A DNA stretch of 64,000 bases from Cephalotus follicularis (Eukaryota; Streptophyta; Magnoliopsida; Oxalidales; Cephalotaceae): positions 184,751 to 248,750 of the forward strand of contig BDDD01000055.1 of assembly GCA_001972305.1 (NCBI GenBank). Reading direction: 5' to 3'. Shown piece after piece: positions 13,604-25,343 of this stretch. Position 1 is the first letter of the stretch, and each line of letters opens with the position of its first letter. The translations under genes and the position numbers were made by a program. The notes beneath the pieces are model-generated. The model saw only the letters and a list, made by a program, of their open reading frames with translations, was not told where the DNA came from and made no database searches.

Positions 13604-16600
13604 GGGTGAAGTGCAGAGGACATGGGTCTTACTTGGACAACACCCAATTTGTCTTCTACCTCACACTCCTTTTCTCTCCAGAATTCTCTGGGACTAGACG
13701 TGTAAGGCAAATGGCCAAAGTTGTAGCTCTTTGTCTCATACTCTTTTTATAATGACTTTGGGAAGAGTCTAGAACTCTTGGGAGAGTTCCTACGGGTACG
13801 GACCCGTTTCTGGGCTTGGGCCAGCTTCCCCCTCACTATGACCAATTTAAACTTTGTACAATAGGGCCCAAAAATATAATTATACCAATAAATCCGGCCC
13901 AAGGTGAATAACATAATTCCTTTAGCCCATATTTACAAATTATATTATCTTAAGGCCCAACATCATAATTTATTTTCCATTAAGGCCCAATTAAATACAT
14001 CATAAATTTCGGGCCCAGCCCAAAGGTGGGAAAAATAATTACAAAGCCCAGTAATAATATTTTATAATATTTAGGGCTCTTACACTTTGAGTTCTTCAAC
14101 TGATTCCATAAGTCACTGTTTTTAACCGCTGATGCGAGCACCTTAAGTGTTGACGCTTTGGCACAAAGCGCTGACGCTTCAATACTAACTGTCGATGCTT
14201 TGTTCTGTTTCTACACTTTCTTAATTTTGTTTATTTTTTCTTGCACATAAGGTAACAAAATTAAATGCAAATATGTAATCATTAAAACTCATGATTGAGA
14301 CTGAAAATCAACATCATAAATGCCGAAAAAATAGACTAACAGACAGACAGACAGGATGCCACATAAACTCCACAGACACAGACCGTACTAGGACACGGAT
14401 GTCACAGGCGTGACCGCCGTCATCTCCCGAGCACGCCTCACCCCACCTCCCCGTCGGCAAACAACCACCGCGCGCGCCACAAGCTCTTCTCTCTCCGCCT
14501 CTGTTTTGCGTCGATCCGCCGTATTAGGTGACCATCACGGCAAGGCGAGCCCAGATTCCGTATCCTGGGTCTCGGCGGTTCGAACCCGACCAGCCCGGGC
14601 CCATGACGACGCCGACAGCGCATATCAGCGGCGACGTCAGCCGCGGTCAAACACTCCCGTTCAGGCCAGATGCGGCGGCGCCGTGACCAACGCACCTCCG
14701 ATCTATGATCTCCGTCCTCCGGCGCACCAGATGATACCTCTGTGCTGACCAGTAACCGCACGTGGCTGACACACGCCGGCCAACGGCGGCGTAGGAGCCC
14801 ACACGCCGGCAGCCTCCGACAGCCTGTTTCGGAAGCGTCCAGCTTTCCGACTCCGTTTTCCAAGTAGGCGTGATCCGTTCTGGTTCCGTTCTGAGATTTA
14901 GGCTCTTTGCTCCGTTCCGTTCGATTTCGGTAAATTCTAAACTATGTTCCGTTAATCTGTTTTCCATTGAATTCTGCATTTCTGTATCTGTATCTGTTTC
15001 TGTTATATATATAAGCTCGAATTCTGTAATTGACTCGAAATTAGATAACCTGGACAACCACTTGGACTTGCTTTAATGATTTTCGAAAGGATATTTAAAT
15101 TGAAGGTTTAAACGATGTTTTTAATAATCGTACTTATGCTGCTGTTGACCGTTTTGATCGGTTATAGTTTTCTGACATCTACACGCATCTCATTGCATAA
15201 AGCATTTCACATCTTGGTACGTGTTTGAGTATGATATGTCTATTGTCTATTGTTTGTCTATCTATATGTTGGCAGAGGATCCTGCTGTTGAGGTCGACCA
15301 TGGAGGCGACCAGTAGTGGGATTTACTCGTTTATTCAGTGAGTGAAACGTCTTTCTTTAACCTTTTTATTTTGAAGTTCCTTTAAATGGTTTAAATGTTT
15401 GAACGTTTTCACTAATTTATTTTCATATCTGAATGAATTTTGATCTACTATTTTTTGAGAGATGTTTAAGTTTTAATGTCTGAAACTTTCTTTTAATTTT
15501 TTTAAACGCTCGCATGACGATAGTCATAGTATGATGCTATTTTCGGTTATATCTGTATTTGATAAAAAAATGAATTCTGTATCTGTTTAAATCTGTTTTG
15601 ATGATTCTGATGATTTCTGTATCTGTTTAAAGTCTGTTTTAAGGATTTGGATTTTCTGTATTATGAAATATGTTAAATATGTTTAGATGCATGGTGATCT
15701 CGGTATTGTATTAGTTACTTATCTGATACCCATGAGAGGCACTGTCTGCACGTGTATGACTTTCTATTCTGATGTTTTGATACGACGGTATTATTGCCTT
15801 TCTGTTCTGCTGGACGTTCGGCCCGACGGGGCCCAGACGTCAACCTTACCTAGTAGACCCATTGCATCTTTATGTATTTAATATGTTTAAACTCTGTTAA
15901 CTATTACATATATCTGAGTTTTCTGCTGATGTATCTGTTAAGATAAAGATCTGATTTTTCTGTTCACTCGGTTAAACTTATTTTATAATCTGTTTTATAA
16001 ATCAAGGTTTGGACTTTGATATGTTTTTCTGATATTCTGTTAAACCTGTTTTAACCTGTTTTAATAAATCAGATTTCTGATTTTTATTATGTTTATGAAC
16101 TTCTGTTTAAGTTTGTTTTATACTTCTGATTGTATCTTTTCTGAAATGATATTTTATATGCGAGCAAAAACTCTGCGGAGTCTTTATGTTCCATCTCGCT
16201 AGTCTTGTAGACTAACCCCCTACTCTGTTTTCTGTTTTTAGTTCGATAGGTTAGTCTGCTGAGCTCTGTCAGTTGGAGTCAGTCAGTCTGCTAAGGTGAG
16301 ACCACAAGGGTATGCCTACCAGAGTCAACATGTCCATACCATTACTACATCAACATTTTAAATTCTACATTATTTATGTTTTATATAAATGTTTTAGTTT
16401 CGTTTTAAAAAGGGTTGAGCCATGTTTCTGATTTATGTTTTGATAATATGGTTGAGGCAGAGCCCAACCCATACTTATTTTATGCTTTTAAATTATTGTC
16501 TACTGAGAGCTGAGCCCATTACAAACTGTTGATTTCCTCCTTCGGGAGTGTGGATTTTGAACTGTGTTTTTCTTTACAGGGGGTATAGTCCGATAAACGG

Positions 16601-16835
16601 ATACTACATGCCCGATTTTGGTAAAAATGTAAGAGTTGGAATTATTTTCAAGTTTTTGAAGAAATTTTTCTGTTGATTAAATGATTTATAACTAAACTTT
16701 GTATATTCTTACTGTTTAAAAATGTATTTCTGAAATCTCTGATCTGCTGAACCTACGAGGTGAGTCTCTGATGGCAGGCTTGTCCTCGTAGTGAGCGTGA
16801 CGGATTTCAGCTGTGCTGGGTCCGGGCGTATCAGG

Positions 16836-17167
16836 AAGTATCAATTTGGACTCTGTGCTTATTGGGGCCTGAACTAAAAAATAAATCAATTTAGGAACCG
16901 AACTATGTAAATTGGATCAATTAAATACCAAATTGATACTTTTGCTTAAAAAATGGATAAATTATATATTGACTTAAACACTACATGATAATTTAGATAA
17001 CTTTATGTTTATTTACACATAAAAATATTAAATTTTTTAAGACAAAAACATCAATTTGAACCTCAATCGATCCAATTTTTATAGTCTAGTTTCTAAATTG
17101 ATATATTTTTTAGCTTATGTCCCAATAAGTATTTTAAGTAAAAATTCAAGACCAAATTGATACTTTT
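16836..17167. repeat. Fold-back (MITE-like) element
   Basis: Two arms of about 85-95 bases are inverted copies. One begins AAGTATCAATTTGGACTC (16836-16919). The other ends ACCAAATTGATACTTTT (17071-17167). Shared inner words include CTTATTGGG and AAATCAATTTAG. No coding sequence is present. Solo LTR S1 inserted exactly at the outer edge of the left arm. Confidence 0.7.
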
Positions 17168-20100
17168 ATCTAAAATTATTGAGAAAAATGTCAATTAAAT
17201 GGTGACTTGAGAGTGACCCTAACACGAATTATTTTAAAATAGTTGTACTCGCATTTGTTACCTCAAGTTTATCATATTTAAGGGATGTTTTTAAATTCAA
17301 ACTATTTCAATATAGAAAGTGTATGGAATTCAATTACGTCCACAGTGCATTGATAACGTAATGGAGGAAATAACTTCCTCAAACATTATAGGTAACTTGT
17401 AAGCTTTGCAATTTAAACAAATTAAAGAAACAAACAAAAACAAATAGCCTAGCTTTGACTTCCAAAAGAATAAAACTATGTTGGCATTCGGTTTTATGTA
17501 TATAATTAGAATTAGGATTCATGTACATGTGATGTAAGAATTTTTAGTTATATATTTTGAGGATAGAAAATTATAAAAATATTATGACAAAATTTTCAAT
17601 CTTCAATCAAATGAAAAAAATTATCACTTCCAAATATAAATAGATATTGTCTTATATAATTCATTAAAAAAGCCATATTAAAGTTTTTCAAATTTCATAA
17701 ATAGGAGAAAAAGTGGTGGCATTATTTTCAACCTCATCAATCAAATATTTTGGTCATAGAGGCTTCTCATTTTCAAAAGCTCCAAGTGGAGACCCCAAAT
17801 CAGTCAACATCACAATTAAATTGCAAAAAAAAAAAAATTCAATGCCATGACGTTTGCGAGGGCATGGAAGATGATTAGTTGAATGCTTAATTAATGAGGT
17901 TTGGTAACATATGTGTATTTGATTAAGATGGATTTAGACATTGACCGATCACTATAATGCCCTTCAATCTATTTTAATCAATAAAGATTTGGTAGTTTGC
18001 AAAATTTAAATAGCTCTTAATTTGATATATACCACTATAATGTTGACAGATATGATATCAGGTAATTAGAGTTCTTTTAGTGGTGTTGTTATATTGGATT
18101 TGTATACTGTTTCCACTAAAAAAAGTTACCATAAATAAAAATAACAAGAGAAGAGATTTTTACATTTACGCGGTCAAAACATTGGAATTTATGCAACTGT
18201 GCCAAAAAAATAAATTACGGTTAATTATTAGATGGTCAACAGCTTGGGATTTATGCTAATGTATTTCGTACTTCTTGGACTCAACTGGGTATGGTATGGA
18301 GAATTATACTGATTCATTCTAAGTTCTCACACATTAAAGGAGACTCGTTCTTCAAATTTAGTTTGCTCTAGTCAAGATTTCAATTCTATGAATAGAAAGA
18401 TGTTGACAGATTTTGTAACAATCGATTGAATACTATATATACACACAATATTTCCCAAAAAAAAAAAACCCCACATTAACTTCATTTGTAATGTCAAAAT
18501 TATTGTACTTGGATATAACGTGAGCCTCATATATGACCCAAATTTGATAACATGAAATCAACCCCAAATTTGAAATCCGTCTAAAAATCTTATAGACTCA
18601 ATGTGCCCTCTCCCTAGCAACATGGCAATAGTCATCTCCTTTAAATCACACTCAACAATAACCGAATATGTATATTACGGACTTAATATGTATACAATAT
18701 TAATATATATTTACTTAATTTAAGTATATTATCACTATAATTATTGTAGTTGAGATTTATATTTTTCAAATTAAACCGTTGGCTTGATATTATATCAAGA
18801 GTAATGTTATTCTTTCCTAATTTTTGTGTCGAATGATGTGACACTTGTTAATACACGTCATATGTCATAACATGTATATATCATCGTCTATGTGTCATTT
18901 ATTAATGGATACCACATCATTCGGAACACAAATTCGAGATAAAAATTCTGGACATAAAGTATTATTATTCCATGAATATAGATCATTCACATAAAATTTT
19001 AAATCGATTAGATATCTATAAATATTTTATTTAATAGACTAATCTTTTATTGTATATACGTAAATTATAAAACGGTTGAATTCGGTACATACAAATAAAA
19101 TAATTAAAGATATTTCAATTGATATCGAAATTTTTATGCATGATATAGACACATGAAATATCAAATCTAATGATTTAATTTGAAAATCATTAGTCACAAG
19201 TTAACTAATTATAATGATTATATACCTAAGTTATATATATAATCACTTTAATTAACTAATTTATGATAATGTTTTTCAAATATAACTAATGAATTTAATA
19301 ATTTATCAAAATAAATCAATTATATAAATTTTTATATCCATTGAAAAACAAAATAGATCTACCCGTGTAGTTAAAAGTTGAATTCAAATCAACCAGAAAA
19401 TCAATATTTTAGAATGATCAATTTTTAAGTGTGCCACATCATTTCTTATATCAACATGTTATACAATCAACAACTTTAACTGTACTTTCAAAGTTTTAAA
19501 CTTTTTCAACTCCAAAGCTTATTACGTATATGCTCGTATGATCATGGCCATCCAAATCCTCATAAATTATAGAAATAGAATAAAAATGATATGAATCATT
19601 GATTTTTTTTTTAAATAAAATCAAAGATGATGTATTAGAAATAAATATCAACAATAATATTTTGTTGAAGGTGCATGAAATCTATTATATGTCCAATTAT
19701 ATATACAATTGCACATGATTCAAATTCCAACAGGTAAAGACAATAAACGTTTGACAAGAGAATATAAACCATTTGTTTTCTCAATCTTATCTTGTCTTGC
19801 CATAAACATGTTTGTCAATAATTCAATAAGTGTAACGCGTATGAAACAGACAATAAAATCAAATAAACTTATGCTAAAAAAAAAAAAAAAAACTGACAAA
19901 CAATTACAACGTCCGTTAGCTTCAACGTATTTGAAATGCTCATCTGCCACACCCAATAAATCCTATCTCACATGCATCCCGTTCAGTTTCTCACCTGACC
20001 AACAATACAAGTTATGCAAAAAAAAAATCAAAACTCTCTCTTTTTTTTTTACTAAACTCTTTTAGAGATATCTCTATCAATAAGTCACTCTTTCATTTTA

Positions 20101-20387
20101 TTTTAACTTCCATTCTCTCTCTCTCTCTCTTTTTTATTATTATTATAAATCCTGAGTTTAGTCGTACTTGGCTTTGTTATTTAAACCCTTAAATCCTATT
20201 TTCTACGGTGTACCTTATCTATATATTTAATTATAGTTTTACGCTGCATTGTTTATACCCATCAAATGTGTACCATTGGTCATTTCTAATGCTTATCTAC
20301 TATAATCATGTCCCCTATCATTGTTGTTATATATGTCTCTTGATAGTACATGCTTTTTGTTTCTATGGTCCACATTGACATACGGTG
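17168..20387. other. AT-rich intergenic DNA
   Basis: I see no gene here. The stretch holds poly-A/T runs (17826, 18457, 19878, 20041), a CT microsatellite (20114-20130) and one MITE-like fold-back listed separately. The longest ORFs (around 19709-20065) depend on homopolymer runs and resemble nothing. Confidence 0.55.
18800..18970. repeat. MITE-like fold-back element
   Basis: About 170 bases with inverted arms. The left arm reads AGTAATGTTATT then GTGTCGAATGATGTG. The right arm is its inverse, ending CACATCATTCGGAACAC and a TATTATTATTC tail. No ORF is present. Its terminal AGTAATGTTATT word recurs at the end of the MITE at 33814. Confidence 0.6.
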
Positions 20388-20392
20388 ATTTG

Positions 20393-20581
20393 TGTTAGAA
20401 AGTAATTTTTTTTCTTTTATATTTTTAAAGAGAGATACAGTACTAATTTATACATCAGGATGCACATCTAATTACATGATTTCCTCTTATAATTGAGTTA
20501 CAATTTAGGAAAGAGAATAAGTAACAAATCAATCTAATATAGTAACAAATCAATCTAATAAATGTACAGCTCATGTCTACA
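20393..20581 (-). repeat. 3' LTR of Co1
   Basis: A 189-bp copy, TGTTAGAAAG to TGTCTACA. It contains a small internal tandem duplication of AGTAACAAATCAATCTAAT. Confidence 0.92.
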
Positions 20582-20595
20582 CGCCTCCTCAAGTT
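20582..20595 (-). other. Polypurine tract of Co1
   Basis: The element-sense strand reads AACTTGAGGAGGCG immediately before the 3' LTR. The TGA in this tract is also the stop codon of the polyprotein, so coding and priming signals overlap. Confidence 0.75.
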
Positions 20596-23500
20596 GGTGC
20601 ATAGATATCATGGATGCCCAACTTGCCAAGTGAATTGTAGAAGACCTTACTAGAGACAGCCTTGGTAAGAACATCGGCTAACTGGTCTTCCGTTTTTACA
20701 AATGGAAACCGAACCTCCTTAGCATCAATTTTTTCTTTGATAAAATGACGATCGACCTCCACGTGCTTTGTTCGATCATGTTGGACAGGGTTATGTGCTA
20801 TCTCAATAGCAGCTTTATTATCACAAAATAAACTCATTGCTGACTTGGGAGCAAAACCAATTTCCGTCATTAGTTACCGGAGCCAGAAAAGCTCACATAT
20901 AGCTCTAGCTATTCCCCTGAATTCCGCTTCAGCACTAGATAACGCTACAACCTTTTGCTTCTTACTTCTCCATGTGACTAGGTTACCGCCTACAAAGGTG
21001 AAGTAGCCTGATGTTGATCTTCTATCAGAAATACTGCCTGCCCAATCTGCATCTGTATAACCTTCAATATTAAGATGAGTGTTCTTTGAAAATAATAGAC
21101 CTTTCCCTGGGGCTAACTTCAAGTACTGCAGAATCCGAATTGCAGCTTCCATATGAACTTCACTTGGGGAATGCATAAACTGGCTAACCATACTGACAGG
21201 ATATGCAATATCTGGACGGGTGTGAGACAAATATATTAGTTTACCCACCAACCTTTGATATCTCTCCTTGTTAGTTGGTGTATGATCTGAGCATTCTCCA
21301 AGCTTGTAGTTCTGAATAGTTGGGGTTGCAGCCGGCTTACAATCTAACATCCCCACTTCGGAAAGTAAATCGAGTACGTATTTCCTTTGTGACAGAAATA
21401 TGCCATTTTTGGATCGTGCTACTTCAATTCCAAGGAAATACTTGAGTCCTCCAAGGTTCTTCATCTCAAATTCAGATGCTAGTTTACCTAGAAGACTAGA
21501 AATTTCCTCTTGATCATTTCCAGTGATAATCATATCATCTACGTAAATTATCAAAGTTGTTACCAAGCCCTGGCGTCGTTTTAAAAATAAAGTGTGGTCC
21601 GAGTGACTCTGAGTGTAACCGTACCTTTTCATAGCCAGGCTAAACCTCCCAAACCATGCGCGGGGAGATTGCTTCAGTCCATATAGAGACCACTGCAATT
21701 TACACACCACCCCCGTTTGTGATCCCGTTTGTGATGGAACAGTATATCCTGGTGGGATATCCATATAGATTTCTTCGTCAAGGTCCCCGTGAAGGAACGC
21801 ATTCTTTACATCAAATTGATGTAGTGGCCAGTCTAAGTTCGCAGCAAGTGATAACAATACTCGGATAGTGTTCAAATTTGCCACTGGAGAGAAGGTTTCA
21901 AGGTAATCTATACCATAAGTCTGCGTATACCCCTTTGCCACAAGCCTCGCCTTGTATCGTTCAACAGATCCATCAGCCTTGTACTTAATTGAGAATACCC
22001 ATTTACACCCAACTGTTCGCTTCCCCTCTGGTAGCATCATCAACTTCCAGGTCTCATTCTTTTGTAGTGCCTCCATCTCTTCCCTCATAGCCTGAGTCCA
22101 TTTTGGGTCTGCTAGAGCCTATTGTACCTTATTAGGAGTATGTACTGAAGACACATTATGAGCAAATGTCTTGTACATAGATGATAGGTGCTGTGTTGAT
22201 ACATAATTCCCAATAGGATACTGAGAGTTTTTTACCTCCACATCAGGTGAATACCGATTGGGTAATTTTCCACGATTGTGCCTGAAAGGAAGTGTATATC
22301 CAACAGATATAGGTGTATTATTATGTAAAGGAGATATTACCTCAGACATATTCTCAGGAGTTTGGCCAGGAACTGGAGAGAGGGGTTCTTCAAGATTTTC
22401 CTCTTGCGTTTGATTACTGTCTTGCTCAAATGTAGGTTCATGATGCTCGTGATCTACCTATCCGTTAACAGTAGGCTCAATTGTAGGGATCATCCTTGAT
22501 TCTTCTTCTGTTATGCCAAAACCGCACTTGTTATCACAAAGGTCACCATCTGTTCGGTCCTTACTACCTATTTTGATGCCAGTCTCTTCAGCACCTTGTA
22601 CAGGATTCAGTGGAGTCAATGACGAAACGCCACAGCTTTCCCACCAATTCAGACTTCCAATTGCTTCCCCCTCCTGGGAAGTCGAATAGGAGGAAGAAAA
22701 GAATGTTTCAGTTTCCAAGAAGGTCACATCCATGGTGACATATGTCCGCCGAGTAGGAGGATGATAGCACTTGTACCCTTTCTGCTGAGCACCATAGCCC
22801 AAAAACACACACCGAACGGCACAAGGATCTAATTTACTGCGTTGATTTTTATGAAGATGAACATAGGCAACACAGCCAAAAACTCGAGGTGAAATCATTA
22901 AGACTGAAGGTAAGGAGACATACTGAGATAGAGCCTGTAATGGAGTCTTGAAATGCAATACCTTTGATGGAATACGGTTCAAGAGGTGTACTGCAGTGAC
23001 AATAGCACTGTCCCAGTACCGTGATGGGACGTTGCCCCCAAGAAGCAAAGCCCGAGTAGTTTCCAAGATATGTCGATTCTTTCGTTCGGCGATTCCGTTC
23101 TACTGTGGGGTTTGGGCACATGAAGTTTCATGGAGGATACCATGATCTTGAAAATAGAGTTGAAACCGCTGATTAACAAACTCTCCCCCATTATCTGTTC
23201 GGAGAATGCGAACCTTCGCAGAGAACTGGGTTTGAATCATGGTATGAAACACTCGAAATACATCGAGAACTTCATCTTTCCGCTTGAGCAAATACAACCA
23301 CGCCATCCTAGTGCAATCATCAACAAAAATTATAAACCATCGAATACCAGTTCCAGTAGTAAGTGGGGAGGCCCCCCAAACATCAGAGTGGATAAGAGAA
23401 AATGGGACTTCACTTTTATTCAAACTTAATGAAAAAGGAACACGATGGCTCTTGGCCAATATGCATGTATCACATTTAAAAACTGAGTCTGATACAGTAG

Positions 23501-25106
23501 AAAATAACTTTGGAAATAGATGCCTCGGGTAACTAAATGATGGATGCCCTAGGCGACGATGCCACAACCATATCTGTTGTTCCTTGTCATTAAAAACATG
23601 TTGAGTATGATTTGCGCAGCCAGTAGTGAAATCGTCCAAGTAATATAACCCCCCTCTCTTAGTACCACGCCCAATAATCTCCTTTGTGAGAATATCCTGA
23701 AAAAGGCAAAAAGTTGGATAAATGAGAACAACACAGTTAAGATCCTTAGTAGCTTGACCCACCGAGAGCAATTTATTAGAAAGAGATGAAACCAATAATG
23801 TATTAGTTAAAGAAAGAACAGGAGAAAAAGCAACAATTCCAGCCCAAGTCACTGGAGAAGCTACGCCATTTGCATTGGTGACACTGTGCCGTTGTGGTTG
23901 TGAAGACTGGACGAAGTCAGCCGGATCAAAGGTCATGTGGTCTGATGCCCCAGAATCAATAATCCAACCACAAGGCTGTCTTTGTTTAGAACTCATAAAT
24001 ACACAACCATTTTTACCTTCATCACAAGGCATAGTAGAATTGATGGGACACTCATCTTGAGGTACCAGTGACAGTTCAGGTTCAGCAGTCACCATAGCGG
24101 CTTTACCTCTTCCAGCCTGCTTCCGAGCTTTCAGTTCCTTCCACCACTCTGGATATCCATGCAACTGGAAACACGTTTCAATAGTATGACGTGGGTTCCC
24201 ACATTTTGTACAACCAGATTCCTTAGTGATCTTAGTTTTTTGAGCGGTTCTGTTCCTTCCATCATCAAAAGAGTCTCCTGGCTTTGATAGTTGGAGTGTT
24301 GGTATCTGCCTAGAGTCAGTCTGAACACCTTTTAAAGTCATGGCAGCTGCATGAGTGGAGTCTGGGTTTGATAGCATCACAGCCTGTCTTAGTTCTTCCC
24401 TACGAACACGAGCATAGGCCTGTTCCACTGTTGGAAAAGGCTGCATCTACAACACATCGGCACGCACATTATATAGACGATCGTCTAATCCATCCAGGAA
24501 GAGCTAAACTCGGTCTTCCTGGATAGTCAAATTGTACTTCTCGATATCCGCTGCACAGACCATCGGATTAGGACGACGAAAATCTATCTCCCTCCATATG
24601 CCTTGAAGACCATTGTAGTACTTTTCAATAGGCCCTCCATCTTGTTTCATTCGGGTCGCCCGCCGTTTCAAGTCATACACTTGTGATGTGTCTTTGCCGT
24701 CGAAGAAGGTAGTTGCAATCGAATCCCAGATTGCCTTTGCAGTTGGAAACCGGATGAAATTACTTATCAACGATGGATCCAAGGAGTTAATTAACCACCC
24801 CCGAACAGTCGAATCTTCGGTCTTCCACTTTCGAAAGCCGGGATCTGTTGGAGATGGAGGAGGAAGATCGCCGTTAATATATCCCAATTTGTCTTTGCCA
24901 GAGATATACATCTCAACAACTTGGGACCAAAGGCCATAGTTGTTTCCATCCAACTTAATGGCAATCTGAGTTGTAGAGGAGTCAGGAAAAGATGTTGGAT
25001 TCTGAGCATGGGGTTGCACCAGGAATTTTTTTAAACTAGCCGTGAGATCCTCCAGAATAGCTTCTACACCTTGTTCCTGGAGGGGCACCTTCTCGGAGTC
25101 TGTCAT
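20589..25106 (-). pseudogene. Co1 gag-pol polyprotein (single frame, six nonsense codons)
   Basis: A 4.5-kb frame, 1,505 codons, runs from an ATG at 25106 to the stop at the polypurine tract with no frameshift. In order: copia gag core; zinc knuckle CTKCGNPRHTIETC; protease with WIIDSGASDHMT; GAG-pre-integrase HRRLGHPSF and CDTCILAKSHR; integrase core with HSDVWG and RTDNGGEF; RT with GCKWVFSIK and YVDDMIITGN; RNase H with YTDADWAGSISDRRSTSGY. Stops lie at 24501-24503, 24447-24449, 23097-23099 (inside the integrase core), 22455-22457, 22116-22118 and 20871-20873. Several look like C-to-T changes at Gln codons, typical of decay of methylated DNA. Without the stops it would encode a cytoplasmic virus-like-particle polyprotein. 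As it stands it is dead. Confidence 0.95.
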
Positions 25107-25135
25107 GGCGATCTTATTACAGTATTAGGATCAAT

Positions 25136-25147
25136 GCTCTGATACCA
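25136..25147 (-). other. Primer-binding site of Co1 (initiator tRNA-Met)
   Basis: The element-sense strand reads TGGTATCAGAGC, directly abutting the 5' LTR. Confidence 0.92.
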
Positions 25148-25338
25148 TGTTAGAAAGTAATTTTTCTTTCTTTCATACTTTTAAAGAGAGATACAGTGAC
25201 TAATTTATACATCATGATGTACATCTAATTACATGATTTCCTCCTATAATTAAGTTACAATTTAGGAAAGAGAATAAGTAACAAATCAATTTAATATAGT
25301 AACAAATCAATCTAATAAATGTACAGCTCATGTCTACA
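25148..25338 (-). repeat. 5' LTR of Co1
   Basis: A 191-bp partner of the 20393-20581 LTR, with a handful of differences by eye. Confidence 0.92.
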
Positions 25339-25343
25339 ATTTG

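Larger units (their letters stand above)
5230..14084 (-). mobile_element. Ty3/gypsy LTR retrotransposon Gy1, full structure but inactive
   Basis: A complete element is bounded by a perfect 5-bp duplication CTTTG (5225-5229 and 14085-14089). In element orientation (minus) the order is 5' LTR 14084-11264, initiator-Met primer site, gag, zinc knuckle, protease, reverse transcriptase, RNase H, integrase, polypurine tract, 3' LTR 6354-5230. Protease-RT-RH-integrase order places it in Ty3/gypsy. The integrase ends in a GPY/F-type module (GPFEILERVGPVAYRLALPP), and the very long LTRs resemble Tekay/Del chromoviruses; that clade call is inference. Several stops and two frameshifts make it non-functional. 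The 3' LTR has lost about 1.7 kb relative to the 5' LTR, including the TATA-like box. Confidence 0.9.
11264..14084 (-). repeat. 5' LTR of Gy1 (2,821 bp)
   Basis: On the + strand it runs from TGTCACGACC to GGGCTCTTACA. It contains the degenerate GGTTCACC repeats (about 11818-12020) and a GC-rich, CpG-rich block with tandem repeats (about 12540-13240). It also has a TATA-like box on the minus strand (13595-13603). The long ORFs in the GC-rich block lie in several overlapping frames on both strands and show no family resemblance, so I treat them as chance. Confidence 0.88.
4406..14313 (-). mobile_element. Probable solo copia-like LTR, split by gypsy element Gy1
   Basis: Two pieces, 4406-5229 and 14090-14313, together about 1,050 bp, interrupt S2. 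The ends can be read as TGCGAAAGAC and ...AAATCAACA, giving TG...CA, but no clean duplication is visible. The boundaries could be off by about 10 bases. No internal retrotransposon region is attached, so a solo LTR is the simplest reading. The sequence carries several copies of a GCGCTGACGCTT-like motif on both sides of the Gy1 insertion (around 5090-5225 and 14120-14210). Assignment to Ty1/copia is a guess from the look of the termini. Confidence 0.5.
1605..14406 (-). mobile_element. Solo LTR of family S, copy S2, inserted in S1 in opposite orientation
   Basis: S2 lies in two pieces, 1605-4405 and 14314-14406, about 2,894 bp together. On the + strand it runs from TGACACGCCC to GGATGTCACA, the reverse complement of the S1 termini. 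It matches S5 (37614-40418) over its whole length by eye. The target duplication is imperfect (CCGGC on the left; CAGGC, overlapping the last two bases, on the right). S1 sequence stops at 1604 and continues at 14407, which proves the nesting. Recognisable parts are the GGGCTnAGCCC palindromes (about 1913, 1970, 2056) and the conserved inverted-repeat box at 1808-1850. The copy is interrupted between 4406 and 14313 by the next layer. Confidence 0.8.
1172..16833 (+). mobile_element. Solo LTR of family S, copy S1 (outermost layer of nest)
   Basis: S1 is present in two pieces, 1172-1604 and 14407-16833, about 2,860 bp together. It begins TGTGACATCC and ends GGGCGTATCA, so it has TG...CA termini. 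It is flanked by a perfect 5-bp duplication GGAAG (1167-1171 and 16834-16838), which is what an LTR insertion leaves. No gag, pol, primer site or second LTR belongs to it, so it reads as a solo LTR left by LTR-LTR recombination. Its first part has a TA-rich stretch (about 1480-1496) followed by a CT-rich tract, like a plant TATA box and pyrimidine patch. The missing middle is not lost: it resumes at 14407 after the nested insertion. The lineage is unassigned; the long LTR suggests Ty3/gypsy, but that is inference. Confidence 0.8.
20393..25338 (-). mobile_element. Ty1/copia LTR retrotransposon Co1, complete but inactive
   Basis: A 4,946-bp element is bounded by a perfect ATTTG duplication (20388-20392 and 25339-25343). 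The LTRs are short (about 190 bp), begin TGTTAGAAAG and end GTCTACA. Gag, protease, integrase, RT, RNase H order in element sense (minus) is diagnostic of Ty1/copia. The initiator-Met primer site and polypurine tract are intact. The LTRs differ at only several positions by eye, so the insertion is not ancient. Six in-frame stops inactivate the single long ORF. Confidence 0.93.

Noticed and set aside
14410..15057. ORFs of 112-141 residues on both strands
   Set aside because: This is S1 LTR sequence resuming after the nested insertion. The same region in S5 gives different, shorter frames.
19709..20065. 118-residue ORF in the intergenic region
   Set aside because: It depends on poly-A/T runs, has Lys/Leu-rich random composition and no resemblance to known proteins.
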